NCBI GenBank assembly: GCA_930633495.1
Contig: CAKNFJ010000001.1
Span: 3,991,001-4,055,000, forward strand
Direction: 5' to 3'
Origin: Hyphomicrobiales bacterium
Lineage (GTDB): Bacteria; Pseudomonadota; Alphaproteobacteria; Rhizobiales; Beijerinckiaceae
Length of the DNA: 64,000 nt
Part shown: piece after piece, positions 26,967-36,007 of the stretch
How positions within the stretch are numbered: the first letter of the stretch is position 1
How the letters are laid out: each line of letters starts with the position of its first letter
The notes under the pieces: model-generated
What the model saw: only the letters and a program-made list of their open reading frames with translations
Database searches by the model: none
Told to the model about the DNA's origin: nothing
Translations under genes and position numbers: made by a program

Positions 26967-27821
26967 ATGCCCGTCTTTGCCATTCCCTTCCCGATGATCG
27001 ACCCCGTCGCGGTCCAGTTCGGGCCGCTGTCGATCAAATGGTACGGGCTCGCCTATGTCGTCGGGCTCCTCGGCGGCTGGTGGTATGCGCGCCGGCTCGT
27101 CGCGTCGGAAGGTTTGTGGGGCGGGCGAGCGCGGCCTCAGCCGGTCGAGCTCGACGACATGCTGCTCTTCGTCGCCTTCGGCGTGGTGCTCGGCGGACGG
27201 ATCGGCTTCGTGCTGTTCTACGATCTGCAACGCTATCTCGAGCGCCCGCAGGATATCTTCGCGATCTGGCAGGGCGGCATGTCCTTCCATGGCGGCCTGA
27301 TCGGCGCGACGCTGGGACTATGGCTCTTCGCCAAAAGGCGCTGCTATCCGGCCCTGTCGGTGTTCGATCTGGCGGCTGCTGTCGTGCCGATCGGGCTGTT
27401 CCTCGGCCGTATCGCCAATTTCATCAATGGCGAGCTGTGGGGGCGCCCGGCGCCGGACTTTCCCTATGCGATGGTCTTCCCCCATGGCGGACCGGTGCCG
27501 CGCCATCCGAGCCAGCTCTATGAGGCGCTGGGCGAAGGCCTCCTGCTCTTCATCCTGGTGAATCTCGTCGTCCGCCTCGGCGGGTTCAGGCGTCCCGGTC
27601 TCGTCGCTGGCGTCTTCGGCATGGGCTATGCGCTCGCCCGCATCGTTTGCGAATTCTTCCGCGAGCCCGATGCCCAGCTCGGCTTCCTGTTCGGTACCTC
27701 GGTCGATGCGCTCTCGGGCGGCATCACCATGGGCATGCTGCTGTCGCTGCCGGTGTTCTTCGCAGGGCTCTGGCTCGTTCTGCGCAGCCGGGCAGCGGCG
27801 CCCGGCGAGGTGCGTGCGTGA
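26967..27821 (+). CDS. lgt: Prolipoprotein diacylglyceryl transferase
   Basis: A 284-residue inner-membrane enzyme with about seven transmembrane helices that moves diacylglycerol from phosphatidylglycerol onto the lipobox Cys of prolipoproteins. The Lgt signature GRIANFINGELWGRP is present, with GGMSFHGGLIGA and HPSQLYEA. Its last codons overlap the GTG start of midA (GTGA). Confidence 0.97.
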   Translation: MPVFAIPFPMIDPVAVQFGPLSIKWYGLAYVVGLLGGWWYARRLVASEGLWGGRARPQPVELDDMLLFVAFGVVLGGRIGFVLFYDLQRYLERPQDIFAIWQGGMSFHGGLIGATLGLWLFAKRRCYPALSVFDLAAAVVPIGLFLGRIANFINGELWGRPAPDFPYAMVFPHGGPVPRHPSQLYEALGEGLLLFILVNLVVRLGGFRRPGLVAGVFGMGYALARIVCEFFREPDAQLGFLFGTSVDALSGGITMGMLLSLPVFFAGLWLVLRSRAAAPGEVRA

Positions 27822-28909
27822 GCAGGCTCAAGGCCGAGATCGTCGAGCTGATCCGGCAGGAGGGGCCGATCGGCATCGGCCGCTACATGGCGCTGGCGCT
27901 CGGCCATCCGCGCCATGGCTATTACATGACGCGCGATCCCTTCGGACAGGACGGCGATTTCACGACCGCGCCGGAGATCAGCCAGATGTTCGGTGAGCTG
28001 GTCGGGCTCTGGGCCGCGCATGTCTGGCAGGCGATGGGGGCGCCGTCGCAGCTGCGTTTCGTCGAGCTGGGGCCCGGGCGTGGCACGCTGATGGCCGACA
28101 TGCTGCGGGCGACGCGGGGCGTGCCCGGCTTTCGCGCGGCCGTCTCGGTCCATCTCGTCGAGACCAGTCCGGTCCTGCGCCGGCGGCAGGCTGCGGCGCT
28201 GAGCGGCGTCGATCCGTCCTGGCACGACAATGTCGCGGATGCGCTGCGCGGCCCGGTGATCGTCGTCGCCAACGAATTTCTCGATGCTCTGCCGCTGGAC
28301 CAGTTCGTGATGACGCCGGAAGGCTGGCGCGAGCGGCTGGTGGGGCTCGATGACCATGGCGATCTCGCCTTCGGATTGGCCTCGGGGCGGGAGGAGGGCT
28401 TGCGCGCCGTCGCGCCGGCAGGAGCCACCTTCGAACAGCCGACGCTTGCGCTCGACATCGTCGCGCAGGTCGCCGGCCATGTCGCAAGCGAAGGCGGGGC
28501 CGGGCTGTTCATCGACTATGGCTCGGCGCGATCGGGCTTCGGCGATACGCTGCAGGCGATGAAGCGGCATGCGTTCGCCGATCCGCTGGCCGAACCAGGG
28601 GAGGCGGACCTCACCGTCCATGTCGATTTCGAGCGGGTGGGGCAGGCTGCGCTGCAGGCCGGCGCGGCGCTGCACGGGCCGGCGACGCAGCGCGATTTCC
28701 TGCTAGCGCTCGGGCTCGCGCAGCGCGCGCAGGCGCTTTCGGTGAAGGCCGATGCGACGCAACGCGCGGCGATCTCCGCGGCCTTCGACCGGCTGATCGA
28801 ACCGGGCGAGACCGGCATGGGCGATTTGTTCAAGGTTCTCGCGCTATCGCATCGGAACCTGCCGCCCTTGCCCGGATTTGACCTTCATAGGCTGCCAGAT
28901 CAGGGCTGA
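27818..28909 (+). CDS. MidA/NDUFAF7-type SAM-dependent methyltransferase
   Basis: A 363-residue protein of the DUF185/MidA family (PF02636). The human homologue NDUFAF7 symmetrically dimethylates an arginine of complex I subunit NDUFS2. Motif I FVELGPGRGTLMADML and VVANEFLDALPLDQF are diagnostic; GRYMALALGHPRHGYYMTRD opens the protein. The start is GTG at 27818, overlapping the lgt stop, so the two are coupled. A role in complex I assembly is inferred from the family. Confidence 0.93.
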   Translation: MSRLKAEIVELIRQEGPIGIGRYMALALGHPRHGYYMTRDPFGQDGDFTTAPEISQMFGELVGLWAAHVWQAMGAPSQLRFVELGPGRGTLMADMLRATRGVPGFRAAVSVHLVETSPVLRRRQAAALSGVDPSWHDNVADALRGPVIVVANEFLDALPLDQFVMTPEGWRERLVGLDDHGDLAFGLASGREEGLRAVAPAGATFEQPTLALDIVAQVAGHVASEGGAGLFIDYGSARSGFGDTLQAMKRHAFADPLAEPGEADLTVHVDFERVGQAALQAGAALHGPATQRDFLLALGLAQRAQALSVKADATQRAAISAAFDRLIEPGETGMGDLFKVLALSHRNLPPLPGFDLHRLPDQG

Positions 28910-28952
28910 CTTCAGCGAAGCCTTCGCGGCTTCGCGCAAACCGGACCACGCC

Positions 28953-29732
28953 ATGTTCATCACCGCCCGCGAACTCGCCGGAGAGCCCGGCATCCGCCAT
29001 GCCTTCTTCACGCGCGAGGGCGGCGCATCGACCGGCATCTACGCCTCCTTGAACGGCGGGTTGGGTTCATCCGACGATCCGGCCGCGATTGCCGAGAACC
29101 GGCTGCGGATGGCCCGGCATCTGTCCGTCGAGCCGACGCATCTCGTCAGTCTCTATCAGGTGCATTCGCCCGATGTGGCAGTCGTGACCGACCCGTGGCC
29201 CGGCGAGCGACCGAAGGCCGACGCCATGGTGACGGCGGCGGCGCATGTCGCGCTCGGCATCTCCACGGCCGATTGCGGGCCGATTCTGTTCGCCGACAGC
29301 GAGGCCCGTGTGATCGGCGCGGCGCATGCCGGCTGGAAGGGGGCCTTTTCGGGTGTCGTCGGCGCCACCGTGACGGCCATGGAGAAGCTCGGCGCCCGGC
29401 GGGAACGCATCACCGCTGTTCTCGGGCCGACCATCAGCGCCAAGGCCTATGAAGTCGGGCCGGAGTTCCTCGAGCGCTTCAAGGCGGAGAACCGGACCTA
29501 TTCGCGCTTCTTCACGCCCTCCGAAAGGGCCGCGCATGCGATGTTCGATCTGCCGGCCTTCATCGGGCTGAAGGCGCAGGAGGCGGGAATCGGTCGGTTC
29601 GTCGATCTCGCCCTGTGCACCTATGGCGACGAGCGGCGCTTCTTCAGCTATCGGCGCACCACGCATCGTGGCGAGCCCGATTATGGCCGCCTGATTTCCG
29701 CGATTGCCCTCGACGAGACGGCAAGCGGCTGA
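28953..29732 (+). CDS. pgeF: Peptidoglycan editing factor / purine nucleoside phosphorylase YfiH family
   Basis: A 259-residue Cu-oxidase_4 (DUF152) protein. Zinc/active-site motifs are HAFFTREGG, STADCGPILFAD, GAAHAGWKGA and LGPTISAKAYEVG. E. coli PgeF keeps wrong amino acids out of peptidoglycan, and related enzymes act on purine nucleosides. The ATG at 28953 follows midA by 43 bases; lgt-midA-pgeF is a common alphaproteobacterial operon. Confidence 0.93.
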   Translation: MFITARELAGEPGIRHAFFTREGGASTGIYASLNGGLGSSDDPAAIAENRLRMARHLSVEPTHLVSLYQVHSPDVAVVTDPWPGERPKADAMVTAAAHVALGISTADCGPILFADSEARVIGAAHAGWKGAFSGVVGATVTAMEKLGARRERITAVLGPTISAKAYEVGPEFLERFKAENRTYSRFFTPSERAAHAMFDLPAFIGLKAQEAGIGRFVDLALCTYGDERRFFSYRRTTHRGEPDYGRLISAIALDETASG

Positions 29733-29858
29733 CGGATCGGCCGTCGCGCTTGTCGCAGCCCGCGAGCCGAGTCATCGTCGTCGCAGGCCGGCCGGAATGC
29801 GCCGCTTCCCCGGCTCAGAGACGTTCTTCGGGCGGTGCTTCGAGATGCGGGGGACGAG

Positions 29859-30143
29859 ATGGAACAGATCCTGATGAATCTGATCGCAGGCGCGATCGGT
29901 GGCAACGCGGCCGGCAAGGCCAGTCCCAGCTTCGACCTCGGAACACTGGGCAACACCATTTCCGGCCTGGTCGGCGGTGGCGTTCTGGGCCAGCTCGTTC
30001 CGTTGGTGCTGCCGGCGATCAGCGCGGCGGCGCAGAGTGGCAATCTCAGCGTCGGCGGCGTTCTCACCAACCTGATCAGCGGCGGCGCCGGCGGAGCCAT
30101 CCTGACGGCGATCATCGGCGCGCTGAAGAACAAGGCCGCCTGA
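29859..30143 (+). CDS. Small glycine-rich hydrophobic protein, unknown
   Basis: A 94-residue protein with about one fifth Gly and long hydrophobic stretches (LIAGAIGGNAAGK; ISGLVGGGVLGQLVPLVL; LISGGAGGAILTAIIGAL) and a basic tail KNKAA. Spaced glycines (G-x3-G) suggest packed membrane helices or a glycine-zipper oligomer. No signal peptide is obvious. GGGGGACGAG precedes the ATG at a suitable distance. Size and composition are reminiscent of class II bacteriocins, but no immunity or export gene is adjacent, so I do not call it one. Confidence 0.65.
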   Translation: MEQILMNLIAGAIGGNAAGKASPSFDLGTLGNTISGLVGGGVLGQLVPLVLPAISAAAQSGNLSVGGVLTNLISGGAGGAILTAIIGALKNKAA

Positions 30144-30267
30144 GCGGCGCATCCGGCTGCGGGCCCGGCTTCTTGCGGAGCCGGGTGCTGCGCCATGCAG
30201 GTCCGGATCTTGCGCGGCGGTCGGGCCAGCGGCGACACTCGGTCCCGAAGAAGCCTCGGAGGCCGCT

Positions 30268-30897
30268 GTGTCCCGCTCGATTACCTATTACTTCTCGCTG
30301 CACTCGCCCTGGACCTATCTCGGCAATGCGATGTTTCATGACATCGCGCGCCGGCATGGCTGCGCGATCGATTACCGGCCGATGCCATTGCGCGCGGTGT
30401 TCGACGAAACAGGCGGGCTGCCCCTGCCGAAGCGGCACCCAGTCCGCCAGCGCTATCGGCTCGTCGATCTGCAGCGCTGGCGCGAGCGACGTGGCCTGCG
30501 GCTCGTGCTGCAGCCGAAGCATTTCCCCTTTGATCCGTCGCTGGCCGACCGGATGACGATCGCGATTCTCGCCGCCGGCGGTGATCCGCTTGCCTTCATC
30601 GGCGATGTCATGGCGGGTCTCTGGGCGCGCGATGAGGATATGAGCGGGACCGAGCCCCTTCTCGCCTGCGCGGGGCGGGCGAGGCATGACGGCCCGGCGC
30701 TGCTGGCGGCGGCCGACAGCTTGACGGTCCGGCAGCGCTACGAGGATGCGCTGGGGCAGGCGGTCGAAGCCGGTGTCTTCGGGGCACCGAGCTATGTGCT
30801 CGACGGCGAGGTGTTCTGGGGGCAGGACCGGCTCGAACTGCTCGATTCGGCGCTGGCGAGCGGGCGCGGTCCTTATCGGCCCGATGCAGCCGCTTGA
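30268..30897 (+). CDS. 2-hydroxychromene-2-carboxylate isomerase family protein (DsbA-like fold)
   Basis: A 209-residue member of the HCCA isomerase/kappa-GST group. The thioredoxin-fold opening ITYYFSLHSPWTYLG has Ser in place of redox Cys, and FGAPSYVLDGEVFWGQDRL is the family C-terminal signature. These enzymes use glutathione to isomerise aromatic catabolites, though many members have unknown substrates. Start is GTG at 30268 with GGAGG upstream. It converges with the SDR gene, stop codons only a few bases apart. Confidence 0.85.
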   Translation: MSRSITYYFSLHSPWTYLGNAMFHDIARRHGCAIDYRPMPLRAVFDETGGLPLPKRHPVRQRYRLVDLQRWRERRGLRLVLQPKHFPFDPSLADRMTIAILAAGGDPLAFIGDVMAGLWARDEDMSGTEPLLACAGRARHDGPALLAAADSLTVRQRYEDALGQAVEAGVFGAPSYVLDGEVFWGQDRLELLDSALASGRGPYRPDAAA

Positions 30898-30900
30898 GAA

Positions 30901-31647
30901 TCAGCCGACGATGTCGGGTGTGCGCCAGCCGAGATGCTGCCCGGCATCGACGGCGATCATCTGGCCGGTGACTGAGCGCGCTTTCGCCAGGTAGAGCACG
31001 GCCTCGGCGATCTCGTCCGGAGAAACCCTGCGGCCGAGCAGGGTGGCGGCCGCCTCGCGCTCCATCAGGGCCGCGCCATCATAGGCGTTGGGGAAGGTCG
31101 GACCGGGGCCGACCGCATTGACGCGAATCCGCGGCGCGAGTGCCTGGGCCAGCGTCCGGGTCGCGGTGAGCAGCGCCGCCTTGGTCAGCGTATAGGAGTA
31201 ATATTGCGGGGTCAGCTTCCAGACGCGCTGATCGACGATGTTGACCACCGCGCCGTCCGCTCCCTCGGGCAGATGTTGCGCCAGGGCTCCGATCAGCAGC
31301 GAAGGCGCCCGCAGATTGATCGCGAACTGGCGATCCCAGGTCGCCACGTCGAGCGAGCGGACGTCGTCACCGACAAAGCTCGCGGCGCTGTTGACCAGCA
31401 GGGTGACGGGTCCGAGTGCCTGCGCCGCCGCCGGAATCAGGGCGGAGGCCGCTTGCGCGTCCGCGAGATCGGCCGCGAGCGTGCAGCAGGTGGCGCCCGC
31501 CGCGCGCAGCTCGGCTGCCAGCGTCTCGGCTTCGTTGCGGCTACGGTCGTAGTGGATCGCAATGGAGTAGCCGGCGCCGGCCAATCGCGAGACGATCGCA
31601 CGGCCGATACGCTTCGCGCCGCCCGTGACCAGCGCGACCTCAGCCAT
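30901..31647 (-). CDS. SDR family oxidoreductase (pteridine reductase/FolM-like)
   Basis: A 248-residue short-chain dehydrogenase. The nucleotide motif VTGGAKRIGRAI contains the extra Lys-Arg typical of pteridine reductases and FolM (dihydromonapterin reductase). VNSAASF replaces NNAG, and the Tyr/Lys pair is in YYSYTLTKAAL. AVGPGPTFPN also resembles FolM. It overlaps the glycosyltransferase stop by eight bases on the same strand. Confidence 0.86.
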   Translation of the reverse strand: MAEVALVTGGAKRIGRAIVSRLAGAGYSIAIHYDRSRNEAETLAAELRAAGATCCTLAADLADAQAASALIPAAAQALGPVTLLVNSAASFVGDDVRSLDVATWDRQFAINLRAPSLLIGALAQHLPEGADGAVVNIVDQRVWKLTPQYYSYTLTKAALLTATRTLAQALAPRIRVNAVGPGPTFPNAYDGAALMEREAAATLLGRRVSPDEIAEAVLYLAKARSVTGQMIAVDAGQHLGWRTPDIVG

Positions 31648-32482
31648 TGGAGGGCGCGCGGTCGGCCGGCGCAGAGCCGGGCTGGGTGAGGGAGCGCCGC
31701 TGCAACCGTCGCTCCCAGTGCTTGGCGACGCGCAGATAGCGGTAGAAGGCGTAGTTCATCGCGGTCATGAAGCCATAGATGCCGCGCAGGGCGTGACGGC
31801 GGCCGATATAGGCCTTGAAAAAATTCGCGGGGAACTCGGCGAAGAGCCGGAAGGCGGAGAGCGTCTCGCCACGCGCGTCAAGATCGTCGGCCTGCGCATC
31901 GCTATAGGCGTTGAGCTTCTCCATCTGCTCGCCGAGCGAGCGGACCGAGAAGTGGTGGACCGTTCCCTTCAGGCGCCCGACCTTGGTGCCCGGCCGCAGA
32001 TCGACCCGGTCATGCACGGGCGAGGGCGAGTAGCGGCCCCAGCTCTTGCGGTAGAGCCGCACGGGGGACAGGGCGTAGGCGAATCGGTGCGGCGCCTTCT
32101 CGCCGGGGAAGATCTCGGCGATGCGAATCCTGTAGGCGTCGGCCGATGGCTGCCCGTTCGCGAACAGGGCGGCGATTTCGGCGGCGAGATCGGGCGGCAG
32201 CACCTCGTCCGCGTCGAGGTTGAGCAGCCAGTCGTGACGGCACTGCTCCTCGGCGAAGCGCTTCTGCGGACCGTAGCCCGGCCAGGAATTGTAGATCACG
32301 CGCGCGCCGAGCGATTCCGCCAGCGCCTGGGTTCCGTCGGTCGAGCCCGAATCCACCACCACGATATCGTCGCTGAGCGGGCGAGCCGCCTCGATGACGC
32401 GGCCTATCCGGTCCACTTCATTCTGTGCGATGATGAAAACTGAGAGAGGCGGCACGGTTCCGTTCGATCCTTGTGGTTTCAA
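31640..32482 (-). CDS. Glycosyltransferase family 2 (WaaE/LgtF-like)
   Basis: A 280-residue GT-A enzyme. SVFIIAQNEVDRIGRVIEA is the nucleotide-sugar entry strand, VVVDSGSTDGT the family loop, and NLDADEVL the DxD metal site. A hydrophobic C-terminus (FMTAMNYAFYRYLR) suggests membrane attachment. The subfamily adds glucose or related sugars to lipopolysaccharide inner core. It lies upstream of and overlaps the SDR gene. Confidence 0.9.
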   Translation of the reverse strand: MKPQGSNGTVPPLSVFIIAQNEVDRIGRVIEAARPLSDDIVVVDSGSTDGTQALAESLGARVIYNSWPGYGPQKRFAEEQCRHDWLLNLDADEVLPPDLAAEIAALFANGQPSADAYRIRIAEIFPGEKAPHRFAYALSPVRLYRKSWGRYSPSPVHDRVDLRPGTKVGRLKGTVHHFSVRSLGEQMEKLNAYSDAQADDLDARGETLSAFRLFAEFPANFFKAYIGRRHALRGIYGFMTAMNYAFYRYLRVAKHWERRLQRRSLTQPGSAPADRAPSNG

Positions 32483-32839
32483 GGCTTAAGCATGCCCGGC
32501 CCGGAGCGGCAAGGCGGCTGTGCTAAAGCGTTGCTTTACCAAAGGAATCGGATGGAACCTGGCGGGGGTGGCGGCGTTGTAGTCCGGGCTCGTGGCGTTC
32601 ATCGAAACGGGTCTGGCGCTCTATTAGTATTCGATTTACCATGGAGGCGAGAGGGGGCGTGGTTAACCTGGCTTTACCTATTTGCGTGCAGTTATCGCAT
32701 TCGTGCCGCATTTCTGCCGCGGTCTGCAAGGCAGATGTGCTTCCGGTGCAACAGACAAATCCGATGCCCGGTCTTATAAAGGGGCTATCGAAATCACCCA
32801 CCGGTTCCACCGGTGCCCGCGACAACTAAGGAGTTTGTC
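32483..32839. other. Divergent intergenic region upstream of the outer-membrane protein gene
   Basis: 357 bases without a credible gene between the divergent glycosyltransferase and omp genes. It is relatively AT-rich in its middle and must hold the omp promoter and leader. Near the end a perfect hairpin CACCGGT-TCC-ACCGGTG (32799-32815) stands just before the AAGGAG ribosome-binding site (32828-32833). I cannot assign -35/-10 boxes with confidence. Confidence 0.55.
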
Positions 32840-33496
32840 ATGAAGAAGTATCTGCTCGCCAGCGTTGCCGCGCTCGGCATCCTCGCCGCCGGCGCCGCCT
32901 CGGCGGCCGATCTGCCGTCGCGCAAGGGCCCGGTTGCTGCTCCGGTTTATGTTCCTGTCTTCACCTGGACCGGCTTCTACGTCGGTGCCAACGCCGGCTA
33001 CGGCTGGGGCAATGTGAACGGCAACAACCTCGGCCAGATCGGCGATCTCGACGGCTTCGTCGGCGGCGGCCAGATCGGCTACAACTACCAGATCGGCCAG
33101 TTCGTGATCGGCGCGGAAGCCGATTTCCAGGGCGCTGATCTCGGCAACGGCAGCAACCTCGGCCTCGCCAGCGTCAAGACCGAGTACTTCGGCACCGTCC
33201 GCGCCCGCCTCGGCGTCGCGTTCGACCGGTTCCTGCCCTACATCACCGGTGGTTGGGCTTACGGCAACGTGAAGACCTCGATCCCGGCTCTCGCCTTCTC
33301 GGCTGACCGTTCGCACACCGGCGGTTGGGTCATCGGTGGCGGTCTCGAGTACGCCTTCACCAACAACCTGGTTGGCGGCGTCGAGTATCTCTACGTCGAC
33401 CTCGGCGAGAAGAACGTGCTGAACAACGGCTTCGGCCAGGCCAAGGTCGGCACCGACTTCTCGGTGGTCCGCGCCCGCCTCAGCTACAAGTTCTGA
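32840..33496 (+). CDS. Outer-membrane beta-barrel protein (Omp25/RopB-like)
   Basis: A 218-residue porin-like 8-strand barrel (PF13505). A classic signal peptide ends GAASA-ADLPS at residue 22, the mature N-terminus ADLPS being typical of rhizobial and Brucella Omp25/31 proteins. FTWTGFYVGANAGYGWG is the family opening; alternating Gly/aromatic strands follow, and the protein ends in Phe (RARLSYKF), the BAM recognition signal. Strong ribosome-binding site and a strong terminator suggest abundant expression. Confidence 0.94.
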   Translation: MKKYLLASVAALGILAAGAASAADLPSRKGPVAAPVYVPVFTWTGFYVGANAGYGWGNVNGNNLGQIGDLDGFVGGGQIGYNYQIGQFVIGAEADFQGADLGNGSNLGLASVKTEYFGTVRARLGVAFDRFLPYITGGWAYGNVKTSIPALAFSADRSHTGGWVIGGGLEYAFTNNLVGGVEYLYVDLGEKNVLNNGFGQAKVGTDFSVVRARLSYKF

Positions 33497-33522
33497 TCTT
33501 CTCCTCTCGGAGACAGAACGAA

Positions 33523-33550
33523 CCCGGTGGCCTCGGCCACCGGGTTTTTT
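33523..33550 (+). terminator. Rho-independent terminator of the omp gene
   Basis: CCCGGTGGCC and GGCCACCGGG form a near-complete stem (33523-33544) with a tiny loop, followed by TTTTTT. A textbook intrinsic terminator 27 bases past the omp stop codon. Confidence 0.92.
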
Positions 33551-33681
33551 GTTGTCTGGATTTGGGGCGGTGGCCGCCGCAGGCATCCCGCAACAAAAAT
33601 GCCGACAGCTTTTCAGCCGCCGGCATCGAGAGAATCTGAAAGAGCGGCCGGCCAGGGACGGCGCGATGGAGCTTCCGGTGC

Positions 33682-34284
33682 TCAGCCCTTGAAGCGCGTT
33701 TCCTCGAAGGCCGGAACGCGGGCCGCGAAATCATCGAGCCAGGCGACCAGCTTCGGATGATCGGGGCGCCAGCCCCCCGCAAAACGCAGGTCGAGATAGC
33801 CGAGCGCGCAGGCCAGCGCGATTTCGCCGATCTGCGGGTGGCCGCTGAAGGCAGGAGGCGCGGCTTCCAGCGCGGCCAGGCCGCGCGCGACCTTTCCGCT
33901 CTGATGGGCGAGCCAGTTCGCGTTGCGGCCCTCCTCGGGGCGGAAGCGCCCTTCATAGACCTGCAGCAGCGCCGCGTCGCAGATGCCGTCGGCCAGGGCC
34001 TGCAGACGCAGCTGCAGGAAGCGCTCCTGGCCGGTCGGGATCAGCTTTCCGCCGGAAAGATGGTCGAGATAGTCGAGAATCACGCGCGAATCGAACAGCG
34101 TCGTGCCGTCCTCCAGGATCAGCGCTGGGATCTTGCCGAGCGGGTTCTGCTGGCGAAGTGGCTCGGAGGGGTCGGTCGTATCGGCCGGAACGATGTCGAT
34201 GCGGTCCATCAGCCCGAGTTCGAGGGCGGCGATCTTGACCTTGCGGCCAAAGGGCGAGGCAGGGGAGGAGCGAAGGACGAGCAT
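33682..34284 (-). CDS. Glutathione S-transferase family protein
   Basis: A 200-residue GST. The N-terminal thioredoxin-fold domain begins MLVLRSSPASPFGRKVKIAA with a catalytic-type Ser, then NPLGKIPALILEDG and the gamma-glutamyl-binding DSRVILDYLD. The C-terminal all-helical domain is standard. Substrate unknown; bacterial members serve detoxification. Minus strand, downstream of the rlmJ start by gene order but separated by 127 bases. Confidence 0.93.
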   Translation of the reverse strand: MLVLRSSPASPFGRKVKIAALELGLMDRIDIVPADTTDPSEPLRQQNPLGKIPALILEDGTTLFDSRVILDYLDHLSGGKLIPTGQERFLQLRLQALADGICDAALLQVYEGRFRPEEGRNANWLAHQSGKVARGLAALEAAPPAFSGHPQIGEIALACALGYLDLRFAGGWRPDHPKLVAWLDDFAARVPAFEETRFKG

Positions 34285-34411
34285 CGGCGAAATCCTGGAA
34301 GCGGGGCATCGGCCCGAAAAGTGGAATGCGGTTTTCGGAAAAGCCGATGCAAATCAAAGCACTGGATCACCGGGCTGAATAGGATATTCGGACTCGATGA
34401 TCCAGCGGCGA

Positions 34412-35263
34412 TCAACCGTCGGAGCGGATCGGTTCGCAGAGATAGCGCGGCCGTGGCCCCTGTGCGAGCCGTTCGGTCAGGGCAGGGAGCAGAATCTCGG
34501 TCTCCTCGGCAAGGCGCCAGGGCGGATTCGCGATCAGCAGCCCGGTGGCCCCGAGCCCGCCGGCGGCCTCGGGGCGGTCGACCTCGATCTCCAGGCGCAA
34601 GAGCCGCGGGATACCGGCATCGAGGATGTCGTCGAGCAGGCCTTCCGCTGCGCGCCGGTCCTTGATCGGGTACCAGAGAGCGTAGATTCCCGTTGGCCAT
34701 TTGCGGTGTGCGGCGATGAACTGCGCCGAGAGAGTCGCGAATTCGTCCTTCTGTTCGAACGGCGGATCGATCAGGACGAGGCCGCGACGCTCCTTGGGCG
34801 GAACATTCGCCCTGAGAGCGGTCCAGCCGTCGATCGCGAGCGCCTTGCAGCGCCTGTCGCGGCCGATCGCCTCGACGAGCTTCTGATAGGTCGGTGGGTG
34901 GAGCTCGGCTGCGATCAGGCGGTCGGCCGGCCGCATGGCATGGCGGCAGAACCAGGGCGAGCCGGGATAGGCGCCAGGGCCATGCAGTGCCCGGATGCCG
35001 GCGAGCGCAGCGCGATAGGGGGCGAGCAATTCCTCCGCCGCGGCGGAGAGGGGCGACTGGTCGATCCGCGCGACGCCGTCCTTCCACTCATGCGTGCGCA
35101 GCGCCTCCTCTGCGTTCAGATCGTAGCGGCCGCTGCCGGCATGAGTGTCGATGATGCGATAGGGCGTGGGCTTCACGCCGAGATGCAGCAGGATACGGGT
35201 CAGCACGACATGCTTCAACACATCGGCGAAATTTCCGGCGTGGAAGCCGTGGCGGTAGTTCAT
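34412..35263 (-). CDS. rlmJ: 23S rRNA (adenine2030-N6)-methyltransferase RlmJ
   Basis: A 283-residue SAM methyltransferase modifying A2030 of 23S rRNA. It opens MNYRHGFHAGNFADVLKH, almost the E. coli opening, which fixes the start at 35263 although the frame is open 42 bases further. SAM motif DTHAGSGRYDL and the N6-adenine motif DPPFEQKDE are present. Standard length. Confidence 0.95.
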   Translation of the reverse strand: MNYRHGFHAGNFADVLKHVVLTRILLHLGVKPTPYRIIDTHAGSGRYDLNAEEALRTHEWKDGVARIDQSPLSAAAEELLAPYRAALAGIRALHGPGAYPGSPWFCRHAMRPADRLIAAELHPPTYQKLVEAIGRDRRCKALAIDGWTALRANVPPKERRGLVLIDPPFEQKDEFATLSAQFIAAHRKWPTGIYALWYPIKDRRAAEGLLDDILDAGIPRLLRLEIEVDRPEAAGGLGATGLLIANPPWRLAEETEILLPALTERLAQGPRPRYLCEPIRSDG

Positions 35264-35325
35264 TCCGCGTTGGTAGAGCATGCCGCTCCGCTCCGGAAGC
35301 GGCAAAGCCGGCGGTGCGACGGCTT

Positions 35326-35991
35326 TCAGCGCGGTGCAGGCACCGTGAATTCACGCGCACGGCAGCCGGACCGGTCGACTTCCTGGCAGGTGCGGAATTC
35401 GCGCAGGTCCCGGCTGAGGCAGATCCGGACTTCCTGCAGCACGCCGCGCTTGCAGGCGACCGACATCATGTCGGTGCGCAGACCGGGATTGGCCGCGACG
35501 AAGGCACGTTCCAGATCGATCGCCGTCCAGCTCTGGTCGCGCTCGGTCTTGGCGAGCGCGGGTGGGATCGCCACCATGTCGCGAGCGCGCCGAACGTCGC
35601 GGAAATAGTCGCCCGGGCTCAGCCCCGTGCAGGTGCCGTGCTTGCGCCATTGATAGCGGGCGAGGCCCTCGCTGGGAAAAAGACCCTCGGCCTGCTGCAG
35701 TGCGATTCGCGAGGGCGAACGGCCGGCCGGGCCGCATTCGCTCGGAAAGCCGCGCTCGTTCTGCGGCCACAGGCCGTGGACGACGAAGCGCAGGCCGCTG
35801 CCGTCGCCGCACTGCTCGCGATTGCGGCCGCGGTCGCCGTCGAGCTCGCAGAAGCCCGGCGACCAGGACAGGGCCAGAACGTAGAAGTCGAAATCGCCGG
35901 GCGCGCCGCCGCGCTGCCCGAAGCCTTGCGCCGACGCGGCGGCACCGAGACAGAGCAGCGACAGGGCCGCCAGCGCGAGGCGCTTCATCAT
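35326..35991 (-). CDS. Ribonuclease T2 family protein (secreted)
   Basis: A 221-residue exported RNase. Signal peptide MMKRLALAALSLLCLGAAASA. Both catalytic segments are intact: CAS1 in FVVHGLWPQN and CAS2 in WRKHGTC, with the catalytic His and Glu/Lys positions, and paired Cys for disulfides. LSWSPGFCE is the family opening. It follows a small secreted protein by 16 bases on the same strand. Role may be periplasmic RNA scavenging. Confidence 0.93.
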   Translation of the reverse strand: MMKRLALAALSLLCLGAAASAQGFGQRGGAPGDFDFYVLALSWSPGFCELDGDRGRNREQCGDGSGLRFVVHGLWPQNERGFPSECGPAGRSPSRIALQQAEGLFPSEGLARYQWRKHGTCTGLSPGDYFRDVRRARDMVAIPPALAKTERDQSWTAIDLERAFVAANPGLRTDMMSVACKRGVLQEVRICLSRDLREFRTCQEVDRSGCRAREFTVPAPR

Positions 35992-36007
35992 ACGGGGATC
36001 GGCCGGC

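Noticed and set aside
25208..27037. A 609-codon minus-strand open frame over the CPT-like and oxidoreductase genes
   Set aside because: No domain and no start signal; the plus-strand genes carry intact Walker A and Rossmann motifs.
29859..30143. Calling the glycine-rich protein a bacteriocin
   Set aside because: There is no leader peptide, immunity gene or exporter beside it; composition alone is not enough.
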